Below are positions 13,232-19,907 of a stretch of 19,907 nt of DNA, piece by piece. A program made the position numbers and the translations under genes. The notes below the pieces were generated by a model. It was not told where the DNA came from, ran no database searches, and saw only the letters and a program-made list of their open reading frames with translations. This stretch comes from an uncultured Verrucomicrobiota bacterium (GTDB lineage: Bacteria > Verrucomicrobiota > Kiritimatiellia > RFP12 > UBA1067), in the NCBI GenBank assembly GCA_946628745.1, contig CAMOXA010000006.1, positions 1-19,907 of the forward strand, in the 5' to 3' direction. The number at the start of each line of letters is the position of its first letter. Position 1 is the stretch's first letter.

Positions 13232-15121
13232 CTAGGGTTCCTCTTCGGTGCTTTCCCGGGGCTCTTCATGGTGGATGCCGAGCAGTTCCTCGACGTCCCT
13301 GCCGTCCATCGTCTCCTTGTCGAGGAGCGCCTTGGCGAGAGTCTCGAGCTTGTCGCGGTTGTGCATGATGAGCTTTTCGGCGCGTTTGTAGGCTTCGGAC
13401 ACAAGCTTCGACACCTCGGCGTCGATTTCGCGGGACGTCTCTTCGCTGAACGCCGGCGGCAGTTCCGCGGCGGAAAACGAGTTCTGCTCGCGGAACGCCT
13501 GGAAGCCGAATCTTTCGCTCATGCCGTAGCTGCACACCATCTTGCGGGCGGTGTCTGTCGCCTGGGCGATGTCTTGCGCCGCGCCGGTGGAGATGTCGCC
13601 GGTGAACAGCTTTTCGGCTATGCGTCCGCCGCAAAGGACCGACAACTCGTCCAGGAAGTGGGCCTTCGAGCGGTTCAGGATGTCGCGCTCCGGCAGGGAC
13701 ATGGTCGCGCCCAGAGCGCGTCCTCTCGGGATGATCGTCACTTTGTGGAGCGGGTCGGTGTTCTTCAGGAGAAGCTGGAGTATGGCGTGACCCGATTCGT
13801 GCCAGGCCGTAATCTCGCGGTCTCGTTTGGAGTACCCGGCCGACTTGCGCTCGCGCCCCCAGAGTATCTTGTCGCGCGCCTCGTCGAGCGTGGCCATGTC
13901 CACGGCGTCGAGCTTTTTCCTGACGGACATGAGCGCGGCTTCGTTGAGCAGGTTGGCGAGGTCCGCGCCGGAGAAGCCGGGGGTGCCGCGCGCCACGCGC
14001 TTTATGTCGGCGTCGTCGGCGAACTTGATTTTCCTGCCGTGCAGGGCGAGTATCTCCTCGCGGCCTTTGAGCGTCGGCAGGTCTATGACAACCTGCCTGT
14101 CGAAGCGGCCCGGCCTCAGCAGCGCGGCGTCGAGCGTGTCCGGACGGTTGGTCGCCGCGATGACTATGACGCCTTCGTTCGCGTCGAAGCCGTCCATCTC
14201 GACCAGCATGGTGTTGAGTGTCTGCTCGTAGGAGTGTGCGCCCGTGAGCGCCCCCGCGCCGCTGCGTTTCATGCCGATCGAGTCGATTTCGTCGATGAAT
14301 ATGATGCAAGGCGAGCGCTTCTTCGCTTCCGCGAACATGTCGCGCATGCGGCTCGCGCCGACGCCGACGAACATTTCCTCGAAGTCGCTGCCCGAAATCG
14401 CGAAGAAGGGCACCTGCGCCTCGCCGGCGATCGCGCGCGCCAGAAGCGTCTTTCCGGTTCCGGGCGGGCCGACGAGCAGGACGCCTTTCGGTATGCGGCC
14501 GCCCAGCTTCTGGAACGCCGAGGGCTCCTTCAGAAACTCCACGATTTCCTGCACTTCCTCCTTCGCCTCGTCTATCCCGGCCACGTCGGAGAACGTTACG
14601 CGGCGCTTTTCTTCCTTGCCGGTGAGCATTTTCGCGCGCGACTTGCCCATCCCGAACGGTCCGCCCTCGCCGGTCATGCGCCTGCCGATGAACCAGTACA
14701 GAAGGAACATCGTGCCGGCGAAGAAAAGAATGTTCATCGCCAGGGGGGACAGGGCTTTCGCCTGCGTCTTGACTTTCACCTTGATGCCGCGGTCGAGCAG
14801 TTCGTTCATGAGCTTCTCGTTCTCGCCCGGCACGAGGTTGACCTTGAACTTCTTAAGATGCGGTTTCGCGTCTTCGCCCTCGGACGGATCCGGCGCGGCG
14901 GTCAGTTCGCCTTCGAGATATGTCACGCCCTCGTCGTGGTCGATGATGCGCGAAATAGGCTCTTTCACCGCGCCGCCGGCGACCGCTTTCCTGAACTCCG
15001 CGGCGGTCAGCTCCAGCCGCTGTTCCTTCGTTTCGCTCAACTGGTAGAACGAAAGCGCGACCAGCGCGGCGAGCGCGACGAGAAGCCACGGGCGGGCTGT
15101 GTTCTTTGTTGGTTTTTCCAT
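13232..15121 (-). CDS. ftsH: ATP-dependent zinc metalloprotease FtsH
   Basis: Membrane AAA+ protease that extracts and degrades membrane and soluble proteins. Membrane segments lie at about 11-27 and 126-146, around a roughly 100-residue periplasmic domain. The AAA domain has Walker A GPPGTGKT (K224), Walker B IIFIDEID, and the second region of homology with ATNRPDTLDAALLRPGRFD. The zinc site is H441-E442-SG-H445 with the downstream acidic helix including DELSVLCGGRIAEKL. At 629 residues it is complete. It is the first gene of the long minus-strand unit. Its ATG lies 7 bases after a perfect extended -10 and has no Shine-Dalgarno site, so a leaderless mRNA is predicted. Confidence 0.98.
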   Translation of the reverse strand: MEKPTKNTARPWLLVALAALVALSFYQLSETKEQRLELTAAEFRKAVAGGAVKEPISRIIDHDEGVTYLEGELTAAPDPSEGEDAKPHLKKFKVNLVPGENEKLMNELLDRGIKVKVKTQAKALSPLAMNILFFAGTMFLLYWFIGRRMTGEGGPFGMGKSRAKMLTGKEEKRRVTFSDVAGIDEAKEEVQEIVEFLKEPSAFQKLGGRIPKGVLLVGPPGTGKTLLARAIAGEAQVPFFAISGSDFEEMFVGVGASRMRDMFAEAKKRSPCIIFIDEIDSIGMKRSGAGALTGAHSYEQTLNTMLVEMDGFDANEGVIVIAATNRPDTLDAALLRPGRFDRQVVIDLPTLKGREEILALHGRKIKFADDADIKRVARGTPGFSGADLANLLNEAALMSVRKKLDAVDMATLDEARDKILWGRERKSAGYSKRDREITAWHESGHAILQLLLKNTDPLHKVTIIPRGRALGATMSLPERDILNRSKAHFLDELSVLCGGRIAEKLFTGDISTGAAQDIAQATDTARKMVCSYGMSERFGFQAFREQNSFSAAELPPAFSEETSREIDAEVSKLVSEAYKRAEKLIMHNRDKLETLAKALLDKETMDGRDVEELLGIHHEEPRESTEEEP

Positions 15122-15128
15122 AAGGGGT

Positions 15129-15137
15129 ATTATACCA
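15129..15137 (-). promoter_or_regulatory. Extended -10 promoter of the ftsH unit, predicted leaderless
   Basis: On the minus strand TGGTATAAT, with the hexamer at 15129-15134 and the TGn extension at 15135-15137. No convincing -35 at normal distance. Seven bases separate the hexamer from the ftsH ATG, giving a predicted +1 at about 15122, one base before the start codon. The nine-base core is identical to that of the tilS promoter. Confidence 0.75.
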
Positions 15138-15183
15138 TAATTGGCCGTAGCGGTGTTGCCTAAAATGAGAAAAAAAACGGCCC

Positions 15184-15212
15184 TTGCAATCTGCGCCAGG
15201 AAATGAGATAAT
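15184..15212 (+). promoter_or_regulatory. Sigma70-type promoter of the beta-mannosidase unit, predicted leaderless
   Basis: TTGCAA at 15184-15189, a 17-base spacer, then GATAAT at 15207-15212. The ATG is at 15220, so the predicted +1 (about 15219) is one base before it. This promoter also shows that the in-frame TTG at 15184 is not the start codon: it is the -35 element. Confidence 0.75.
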
Positions 15213-15219
15213 ATCCCGC

Positions 15220-17703
15220 ATGAAACGAGCGATTAGTCTGATTATTTCGGTCTCGTCTGCGATTATGTTCGCGGACGAACTGGATCTCGCGGGCGTATGG
15301 AGGCTTGAAAAGGCCGGCGACCCGGCCGTGTCGTGTCCGGTAGTGGTTCCGGGCGGAGTTCATTCGGCGCTTTTGAAGGCGGGACTGGTCGAGGATGCTT
15401 TCGCCGGATGCAACGAGAAGAACATCCAATGGGTCGGCAGGAGCGATTGGAACATATCGCGGGAGTTTTCCGTCACCCCGGGTTTTACCGCCAGACGCGA
15501 AATCGTCCTTCGGCTGGAGGATTGCGACACTTTCGCCGACATATACGTCAACGGCGAGAAAGTCGGCGAGACGTCGAGCCGCTTCGAGCGCTACGAGTTC
15601 GATGTGAAACATTGCCTCAAGGAGGGAGTCAACAGGATCGAGGGACGCTTTCGCAGCCCGGAGAAAGAGGCCGACGCGCGTCGCGAAGCGCGGGGCCGGG
15701 CTTTCCCGATGGCCAATGTGATGTGGTCGAAGAACCAGGCCCTCGTCAGAAAACCCGCCTGCCATGCAGGCTGGGATTGGGGCCCGGCCGTGCAGGTTAC
15801 GGGCTTTTGCGGCACGGTTAAGCTGATTGCTACCGACGGCCCCCGCGTGGAGTATGTCTATTCGACGCAGGAATTCAACGACGATTTCTCCCATTGTACG
15901 CTCGCGGTGACCGCCGAGCTTTCGGACGGCTCGAAGACCGTCCGCACTTTCGAGATTGACAACCCGCCGCTCTGGTGGCCGAACGGCGCCGGCGAGCAGA
16001 ACTTCTACACCGTCGAGTTCGACGTGAACGGCGAGCACATCTCCAAGCGCATCGGGCTCAGAAAGATCGAGGTTCTCAACGAACGCGCGACGCTGGCGGA
16101 CGGCAAGGAAGGCCTCTCGCTCGTTTTCCGCGTCAACGGACGCCGGCTTTTCATGAAGGGGGCGAACTGGATACCGTGTTCCGCCTACGAGAACGAACAG
16201 ACGCCGCAGCGCTATTCGCAGCTTCTCGAATCCGCCAAGGCCGCCAACATGAACATGATACGCGTCTGGGGCGGCGGCCAGTACGAGAAGGATGTATTCT
16301 ACGACCTCTGCGACGAAAAGGGCCTTCTAGTGTGGCACGACATGATGTTCGCGTGCGCCGTCTACCCCGGAGACGACGCTTTCCTCGCAGAGGTCCGCCG
16401 GGAGCTCGCCCACCAGCTGCGGCGTCTAAGGGACCACGCTTCGATCGCCATGTGGTGCGGGGACAACGAATGCCTCGGCGCGATCGGCTGGTTCGAAGAA
16501 TCGAAGAACGACACCGCCTTCTACCGCGGCGAATGGATGAAGCGCTCGAAAATGCAGGGCGAGCTGGTCGCGAAATACGATCCGCAGCGCACGTATTGGC
16601 CGAGTTCGCCGTGCTGCGGCCCCGGCGACTTCGGCGACGCCTGGAAGGAGGACTCGAAAGGCGACATGCACAACTGGGACGTCTGGCACGAGAACAAGCC
16701 TTTCTCGACGTATTACGACTACCATCCCCGCTTTTGCTCCGAGTTCGGCTTCCAGTCCTTCCCGTCGATGGAAGTCGCCGAAACTTTCGCCTCCCGCGAT
16801 CAGATACTGTCGCGGGGACCCGACTTTGAATGGCACCAGAAGAACGACGGCGGCAACAGGCGAATCCGCAACACCCTCGCGCGCTACTTCCCGAAGCCGA
16901 AGGACGTCCCAGCCGAGCTGCTGCTCTCGCAGTTCCAGCAGGCCATGGCCATACAAACCGCAGTCGATGCGTGGCGCGCCGAAAAACCCCGTTGCATGGG
17001 CACGCTCTTCTGGCAGCTGAACGACAATTGGCCCGTGTCGTCGTGGAGCTCCATCGAATACGGCGGCAAATGGAAGCCTCTGCACTACCTCGCCCGCCGG
17101 TTCTTCGAGCCTGTCAATGTCGTCGTCAAGCCCGGCAAGGACGGCCGTGACGCCGTTTTCGGCGTGAACGACACGGCCGGGGAATTGAAGGGCGAACTTA
17201 CCGTCGAATACTGGATGTACGCTCCGGGCGGAAGATTGGCAGGCCGGCGCATGAACCGGAAGACCGTGCCGGTCGTCCTGCCGCCGGACGCGTCGGTGAA
17301 ACTGTACGATCTCGATACGCCGAAAACATCGTTCTGCGGCGGGACTTTCGCCGTCTTGAGACTGTCGACAAGCCGCGGCGTCGTTGTGACGGACCGCCAC
17401 TTCGACACGTTCGGCAACTATGCCGCGATGCTCGGCCGGCCGAATGTCAAGGCCGAGGTCGACGGTTTCACCGTCTCGCTGACGACAGACAAGCCGGCGT
17501 TCTGGGTGTGGATGAACGCCAAGGGCATAGCCGGCGAGTTCGACGACAACGCCGTCACGCTTCTGCCCGGCGAGAAGCGCGTGTTCAAATTCACGCCGCG
17601 CGACCCGGCCGCGACGCCGGCGGCTTTCAAGGCGGCTTTCTCGGTCACGCACCTCGCCGACCTGTGCGCCGCGGAACCTGCCGCCAAAAAACGCCGCCGC
17701 TGA
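15220..17703 (+). CDS. Secreted beta-mannosidase, glycoside hydrolase family 2
   Basis: Exo-acting retaining beta-mannosidase of the GH2 type, releasing mannose from the non-reducing end of manno-oligosaccharides. A signal peptide (about 1-18, MKRAISLIISVSSAIMFA) directs it to the periplasm or outside. A jelly-roll sugar-binding domain (about 20-185, ending near GWDWGPAVQVTG) and an Ig-like domain (about 190-290, PPLWWPNGAGEQNFYTVEFD) come before the TIM barrel (FMKGANWIPCSAYE, NMIRVWGGGQYE, VWHDMMFACAVYP). The acid/base is E417 in WCGDNEC, and the nucleophile is E508 in CSEFGFQSFPS. Length 827 residues is typical. The ATG at 15220 is preferred over the upstream TTG because it gives the signal peptide and fits the promoter. 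Substrate specificity is inferred from sequence likeness only. Confidence 0.9.
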   Translation: MKRAISLIISVSSAIMFADELDLAGVWRLEKAGDPAVSCPVVVPGGVHSALLKAGLVEDAFAGCNEKNIQWVGRSDWNISREFSVTPGFTARREIVLRLEDCDTFADIYVNGEKVGETSSRFERYEFDVKHCLKEGVNRIEGRFRSPEKEADARREARGRAFPMANVMWSKNQALVRKPACHAGWDWGPAVQVTGFCGTVKLIATDGPRVEYVYSTQEFNDDFSHCTLAVTAELSDGSKTVRTFEIDNPPLWWPNGAGEQNFYTVEFDVNGEHISKRIGLRKIEVLNERATLADGKEGLSLVFRVNGRRLFMKGANWIPCSAYENEQTPQRYSQLLESAKAANMNMIRVWGGGQYEKDVFYDLCDEKGLLVWHDMMFACAVYPGDDAFLAEVRRELAHQLRRLRDHASIAMWCGDNECLGAIGWFEESKNDTAFYRGEWMKRSKMQGELVAKYDPQRTYWPSSPCCGPGDFGDAWKEDSKGDMHNWDVWHENKPFSTYYDYHPRFCSEFGFQSFPSMEVAETFASRDQILSRGPDFEWHQKNDGGNRRIRNTLARYFPKPKDVPAELLLSQFQQAMAIQTAVDAWRAEKPRCMGTLFWQLNDNWPVSSWSSIEYGGKWKPLHYLARRFFEPVNVVVKPGKDGRDAVFGVNDTAGELKGELTVEYWMYAPGGRLAGRRMNRKTVPVVLPPDASVKLYDLDTPKTSFCGGTFAVLRLSTSRGVVVTDRHFDTFGNYAAMLGRPNVKAEVDGFTVSLTTDKPAFWVWMNAKGIAGEFDDNAVTLLPGEKRVFKFTPRDPAATPAAFKAAFSVTHLADLCAAEPAAKKRRR

Positions 17704-17738
17704 CACCACTCTTGAAAACAAGAAAGGAAACAACCTAA

Positions 17739-18773
17739 ATGAAAATCCTAGTTACAGGAGGCGCCGGATTCATAGGCAGCCATACCGTCGTAGAACTGCT
17801 GAACGCCGGCCACGATGTCGTCGTCGTCGACAACCTTTGCAACAGTTCGCGAAAGTCCCTCGCCCGCGTCAAGCGCATCACCGGCAAGGACGTGAAGTTC
17901 TACAAGTTGGATATCCGCGACGAGAAGAAGCTCAACGCCGTTCTCGACAAGGAATGCCCGTTCCAGGCGACAATCCACTTCGCCGCGCTCAAGGCCGTCG
18001 GCGAGTCGACGAAGATACCGCTCAAATACTACAACAACAATCTCGGCGGAACTTTCACGCTCCTCAAGTGCCTCGCCGACCACGGCTGCAAGAACATCGT
18101 TTTCTCCAGTTCCGCCACTGTGTACGGCGACCCCGCCTCGGTGCCGATCCGCGAGGATTTCCCGACGCCCGGCTGCACCAATGCGTACGGGTGGACGAAG
18201 CTTATGATGGAGCAGGTCTTCAAGGACGTCCAGAAGGCGGATCCCGAGTGGAATGTGATACTGCTGAGGTATTTCAATCCGATCGGGGCCCACAAATCCG
18301 GACTCATCGGCGAAGATCCCGCCGGCATACCGAACAACCTTCTGCCCTATGTCGCCCAGGTCGCGATAGGCCGCCGTCCAGAACTGAACGTGTTCGGCAA
18401 CGACTATCCGACGCCCGACGGCACCGGCGTGAGAGACTATATACATGTTGTGGACCTCGCGCTCGGACACCTGAAGGCGATCGAGAAACTCGAGAAGGAA
18501 CCCAAGCTCGGACTCAAGATATACAACCTCGGCACCGGCAACGGATACTCCGTACTGCAGATTGTAAAGGCGTTCGAGAAGGCTTCCAAGAGGCCCGTGC
18601 CCTACAAAATCTGCCCGCGCCGCCCCGGCGACATCGCCGAATGCTGGGCCGACCCCTCGCTCGCGGCGAAGGAGCTCGGCTGGAAGGCCGAGCGCGGCAT
18701 TGACGAAATGTGCGAGGACGCCTGGCGCTGGCAGAAGAAGAATCCGTACGGCTACAACAAGCCCAAGGCGTGA
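17739..18773 (+). CDS. galE: UDP-glucose 4-epimerase GalE
   Basis: Interconverts UDP-glucose and UDP-galactose in the cytoplasm, feeding the Leloir pathway and surface polysaccharide synthesis. A short-chain dehydrogenase fold with the NAD-binding G-G-A-G-F-I-G motif (residues 7-13), SSSATVYGDP (123-132) and the catalytic pair Y150 and K154 in NAYGWTKLMMEQ. LRYFNPIGAHKSGLIGEDP and GTGVRDYIHVVDL are typical of GalE. At 344 residues it has normal length. It lies 35 bases after the beta-mannosidase and has a purine-rich ribosome binding site (AAGGAAA, 17724-17730). The stop overlaps the next gene (GTGA). A related epimerase substrate cannot be excluded. Confidence 0.94.
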   Translation: MKILVTGGAGFIGSHTVVELLNAGHDVVVVDNLCNSSRKSLARVKRITGKDVKFYKLDIRDEKKLNAVLDKECPFQATIHFAALKAVGESTKIPLKYYNNNLGGTFTLLKCLADHGCKNIVFSSSATVYGDPASVPIREDFPTPGCTNAYGWTKLMMEQVFKDVQKADPEWNVILLRYFNPIGAHKSGLIGEDPAGIPNNLLPYVAQVAIGRRPELNVFGNDYPTPDGTGVRDYIHVVDLALGHLKAIEKLEKEPKLGLKIYNLGTGNGYSVLQIVKAFEKASKRPVPYKICPRRPGDIAECWADPSLAAKELGWKAERGIDEMCEDAWRWQKKNPYGYNKPKA

Positions 18774-19390
18774 CCGTACTGGACTACATACTTGACGGAC
18801 TGGAGGCCGAACTCGCGCTTGAACGCGAGCTCGGCGTCCGCGTCGTGGAATGCGACAGGTCGCTTCTGAAGCCTCTGGCGACGCCTGCCGCGGAACCGCC
18901 CTGTCCGGCAGAGCCGGCGCGTCCGGTCGAGCCGGTGCCGAAGCCTGTCGTGCCGCCGCGTCCCGTCGTGCCGCCGCAACCGCCGCAGCCTGTCGAGCAG
19001 CCGCGTCATGCGTCTGGCGGCGGTTCGCCCAGGTTCGTGTTCCTGCACCACAAACCGCTTTCGCCGGATGCGGAGGTGATGATGTCCAAGATCGTCGCGG
19101 CGTTGGGCGAAAGCCCGCAGACCGCGCCGGTCGTGTATGACGATCCCGTGCCGGCGGCCGGTGTCTACATCGTTCTGGGCGCGCTCGCGATGCGGCGGTG
19201 GATGCCGGGCGCGAAGGCCGCGCCGGGCGGATGGCTTAAAACGCCGCGCGGAGCCGATGCGCTCGTCACGTATTCGCCCGAAAAAATAGTCCGCTACAAA
19301 GTCGTCACGCCCGCCGTCAAACAAATGAAGCTTGATATGTGGACGAGTCTGAAGGGCGCCATGAGACGGCTCGCAGGCGCCGCAAAATGA
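18770..19390 (+). CDS. Degenerate uracil-DNA-glycosylase-like protein, function unknown
   Basis: A 206-residue protein starting with GTG that overlaps the galE stop (GTGA). An N-terminal helix (LDYILDGLEAELALERELGV) is followed by a very Pro-rich linker (about 38-80). From about 88 to 206 the order of motifs resembles the second half of family 4/5 uracil-DNA glycosylases: PLSPDAEVMMSKIVAALG, VYIVLGALAMRRWMPG, an Arg-Gly turn, ALVTYSPEKIVRYK in the place of the usual T-x-H-P-S motif, and a last helix KLDMWTSLKGAMRRL. The catalytic G-E-x-P-G motif, the iron-sulphur cysteines and the His of the H-P-S motif are absent, so it should not be an active glycosylase. The DNA polymerase III psi subunit is a known inactive member of this fold, so a binding or scaffold role is conceivable. 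The assignment is by eye and tentative. Confidence 0.6.
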   Translation: MTVLDYILDGLEAELALERELGVRVVECDRSLLKPLATPAAEPPCPAEPARPVEPVPKPVVPPRPVVPPQPPQPVEQPRHASGGGSPRFVFLHHKPLSPDAEVMMSKIVAALGESPQTAPVVYDDPVPAAGVYIVLGALAMRRWMPGAKAAPGGWLKTPRGADALVTYSPEKIVRYKVVTPAVKQMKLDMWTSLKGAMRRLAGAAK

Positions 19391-19396
19391 TATTTT

Positions 19397-19403
19397 AAGG
19401 AGA
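19397..19403 (+). promoter_or_regulatory. Shine-Dalgarno site of pyrK
   Basis: AAGGAGA 9 bases before the ATG at 19413. It supports that start, and it contrasts with the leaderless first genes of the units. Confidence 0.85.
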
Positions 19404-19412
19404 AATCCCAGG

Positions 19413-19907
19413 ATGACAAACGAAACATGCAAAGTGCTTGAGCACGAGGATATCGGCGCCGGCTACCGCCGCATCGTCTTCGCCGCGCCGGGAGTGTCGG
19501 CGACGGCCGAGCCCGGACAGTTCGTGCACGTCAAAGTGCCGGGCTTGGAGGAGAGCGCGCTCAGACGTCCGTTTTCCATTTTCAACGCCGAGGACGGCCG
19601 CCTTGAGCTGCTCTACAAGACGGTCGGGCGCGGAACCGCCGCGATGAATCCGCTCGTGCCGGGCGACGAGGTTTGCGTCATGGGTCCGCTCGGCCACGGC
19701 TTCCCGAAAAAGTGCGCCGGCGCGCCGCTTCTCGTCGGCGGCGGCTTTGGAGTGGCGCCGCTCTATTTTCTCGCGCGCGTCCTGAAAGGCGCCGGCCTCG
19801 CGCCGAAGCTTTTCGTCGGCGGCCGCACCAAGGCGGACCTCCTCGCCTTGCACCGTTTCGCTTCGCTTGGCGTAGAGGTTTTCCCCGCCACCAACGACGG
19901 CTCCGCC
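19413..19907 (+). CDS. pyrK: Dihydroorotate dehydrogenase electron transfer subunit PyrK, N-terminal part
   Basis: Iron-sulphur flavoprotein that passes electrons from the PyrD active site to NAD in pyrimidine synthesis (class 1B dihydroorotate dehydrogenase). The frame is open to the right edge (165 codons). The ferredoxin-reductase-like FAD domain shows PGQFVHVKV and the FAD-binding R52-P-F-S55, then VGRGTAAM and VMGPLGHGF. The NAD-binding domain starts with LLVGGGFGVAPLYFLARVL (G109-G113), and FVGGRTKADLL follows. The cysteines that bind the [2Fe-2S] cluster would lie beyond the window, as would pyrD, which usually follows. It sits 22 bases after the glycosylase-like gene. Other members of this reductase family share the motifs, but the RPFS and GGGxGxAP pair with this length fits PyrK best. 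Confidence 0.88.
   Translation, partial: MTNETCKVLEHEDIGAGYRRIVFAAPGVSATAEPGQFVHVKVPGLEESALRRPFSIFNAEDGRLELLYKTVGRGTAAMNPLVPGDEVCVMGPLGHGFPKKCAGAPLLVGGGFGVAPLYFLARVLKGAGLAPKLFVGGRTKADLLALHRFASLGVEVFPATNDGSA

Noticed and set aside
13196..15163. Long plus-strand frame (655 codons) opposite ftsH
   Set aside because: It is the antisense shadow of a clear FtsH gene in high-G+C DNA, with biased Arg/Ala/Val/His-rich composition and no recognisable domain.
15184..15219. TTG start for the beta-mannosidase at 15184
   Set aside because: This TTG is the -35 element; the ATG at 15220 gives a signal peptide and fits the promoter.
16426..17733. Minus-strand frame of 435 codons opposite the beta-mannosidase
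   Set aside because: Antisense shadow; the plus-strand protein has intact catalytic motifs and signal peptide.
17711..17738. TTGAAA-17-CTAAAT as an internal promoter before galE
   Set aside because: The -10 match is poor and overlaps the start codon; the same stretch serves as the Shine-Dalgarno region (AAGGAAA).

Overview
The window is a densely packed stretch of a bacterial chromosome. By eye it is about 60% G+C and almost entirely coding. It holds 17 genes that I can support: 15 complete, plus valS cut at the left edge and pyrK cut at the right. I see no rRNA, tRNA, mobile element, CRISPR array or intergenic gap longer than about 100 bases. The likely source is a Gram-negative anaerobe of the PVC superphylum (Verrucomicrobiota/Kiritimatiellota/Lentisphaerota type). 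Reasons are an Rnf complex subunit, a secreted GH2 beta-mannosidase, a small CxxC...CxxC zinc-ribbon protein of a kind common in that group, a RodZ-like protein, and an ftsH-cdaA-ftsK gene cluster. This placement is inference and not certain.

Layout. (1) 2-2079 (+): end of valS coupled to ruvA. (2) 2033-2758 (-): a short tilS whose 3' end runs antisense into ruvA. (3) 2824-7207 (+): rnfE, nrdR, a Gfo/Idh/MocA-like gene, a DtxR/MntR-type regulator, a zinc-ribbon/PTS-EIIA fusion and a D-Ala-D-Ala carboxypeptidase. (4) 15121-7217 (-): ftsH, cdaA, a minimal CdaR-like membrane protein, ftsK, a RodZ-like gene, a zinc-ribbon gene and a membrane-anchored NucA-type nuclease. This looks like one long operon for envelope, c-di-AMP and division functions. 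(5) 15220-19907 (+): beta-mannosidase, galE, a degenerate uracil-DNA-glycosylase-like gene and pyrK. Genes inside units are joined by stop/start overlaps (eight cases) or have Shine-Dalgarno sites.

The most striking signal is regulatory. The two divergent intergenic regions (tilS/rnfE and ftsH/beta-mannosidase) contain four sigma70-type promoters. In all four the -10 hexamer lies only 7-9 bases before the start codon, so predicted transcripts begin 1-3 bases before it and would be leaderless. The four first genes have no Shine-Dalgarno site, whereas several internal genes do. Other points of interest are: heavy use of the normally rare AUA isoleucine codon despite high G+C (27 of 66 Ile codons in four hand-counted genes) beside tilS, whose product enables AUA decoding; a fusion of a CT398-like coiled-coil/C4 zinc ribbon with a PTS EIIA domain; a Gfo/Idh-like protein without its usual catalytic residues; and a CdaR-like protein reduced to its membrane anchor between cdaA and ftsK.
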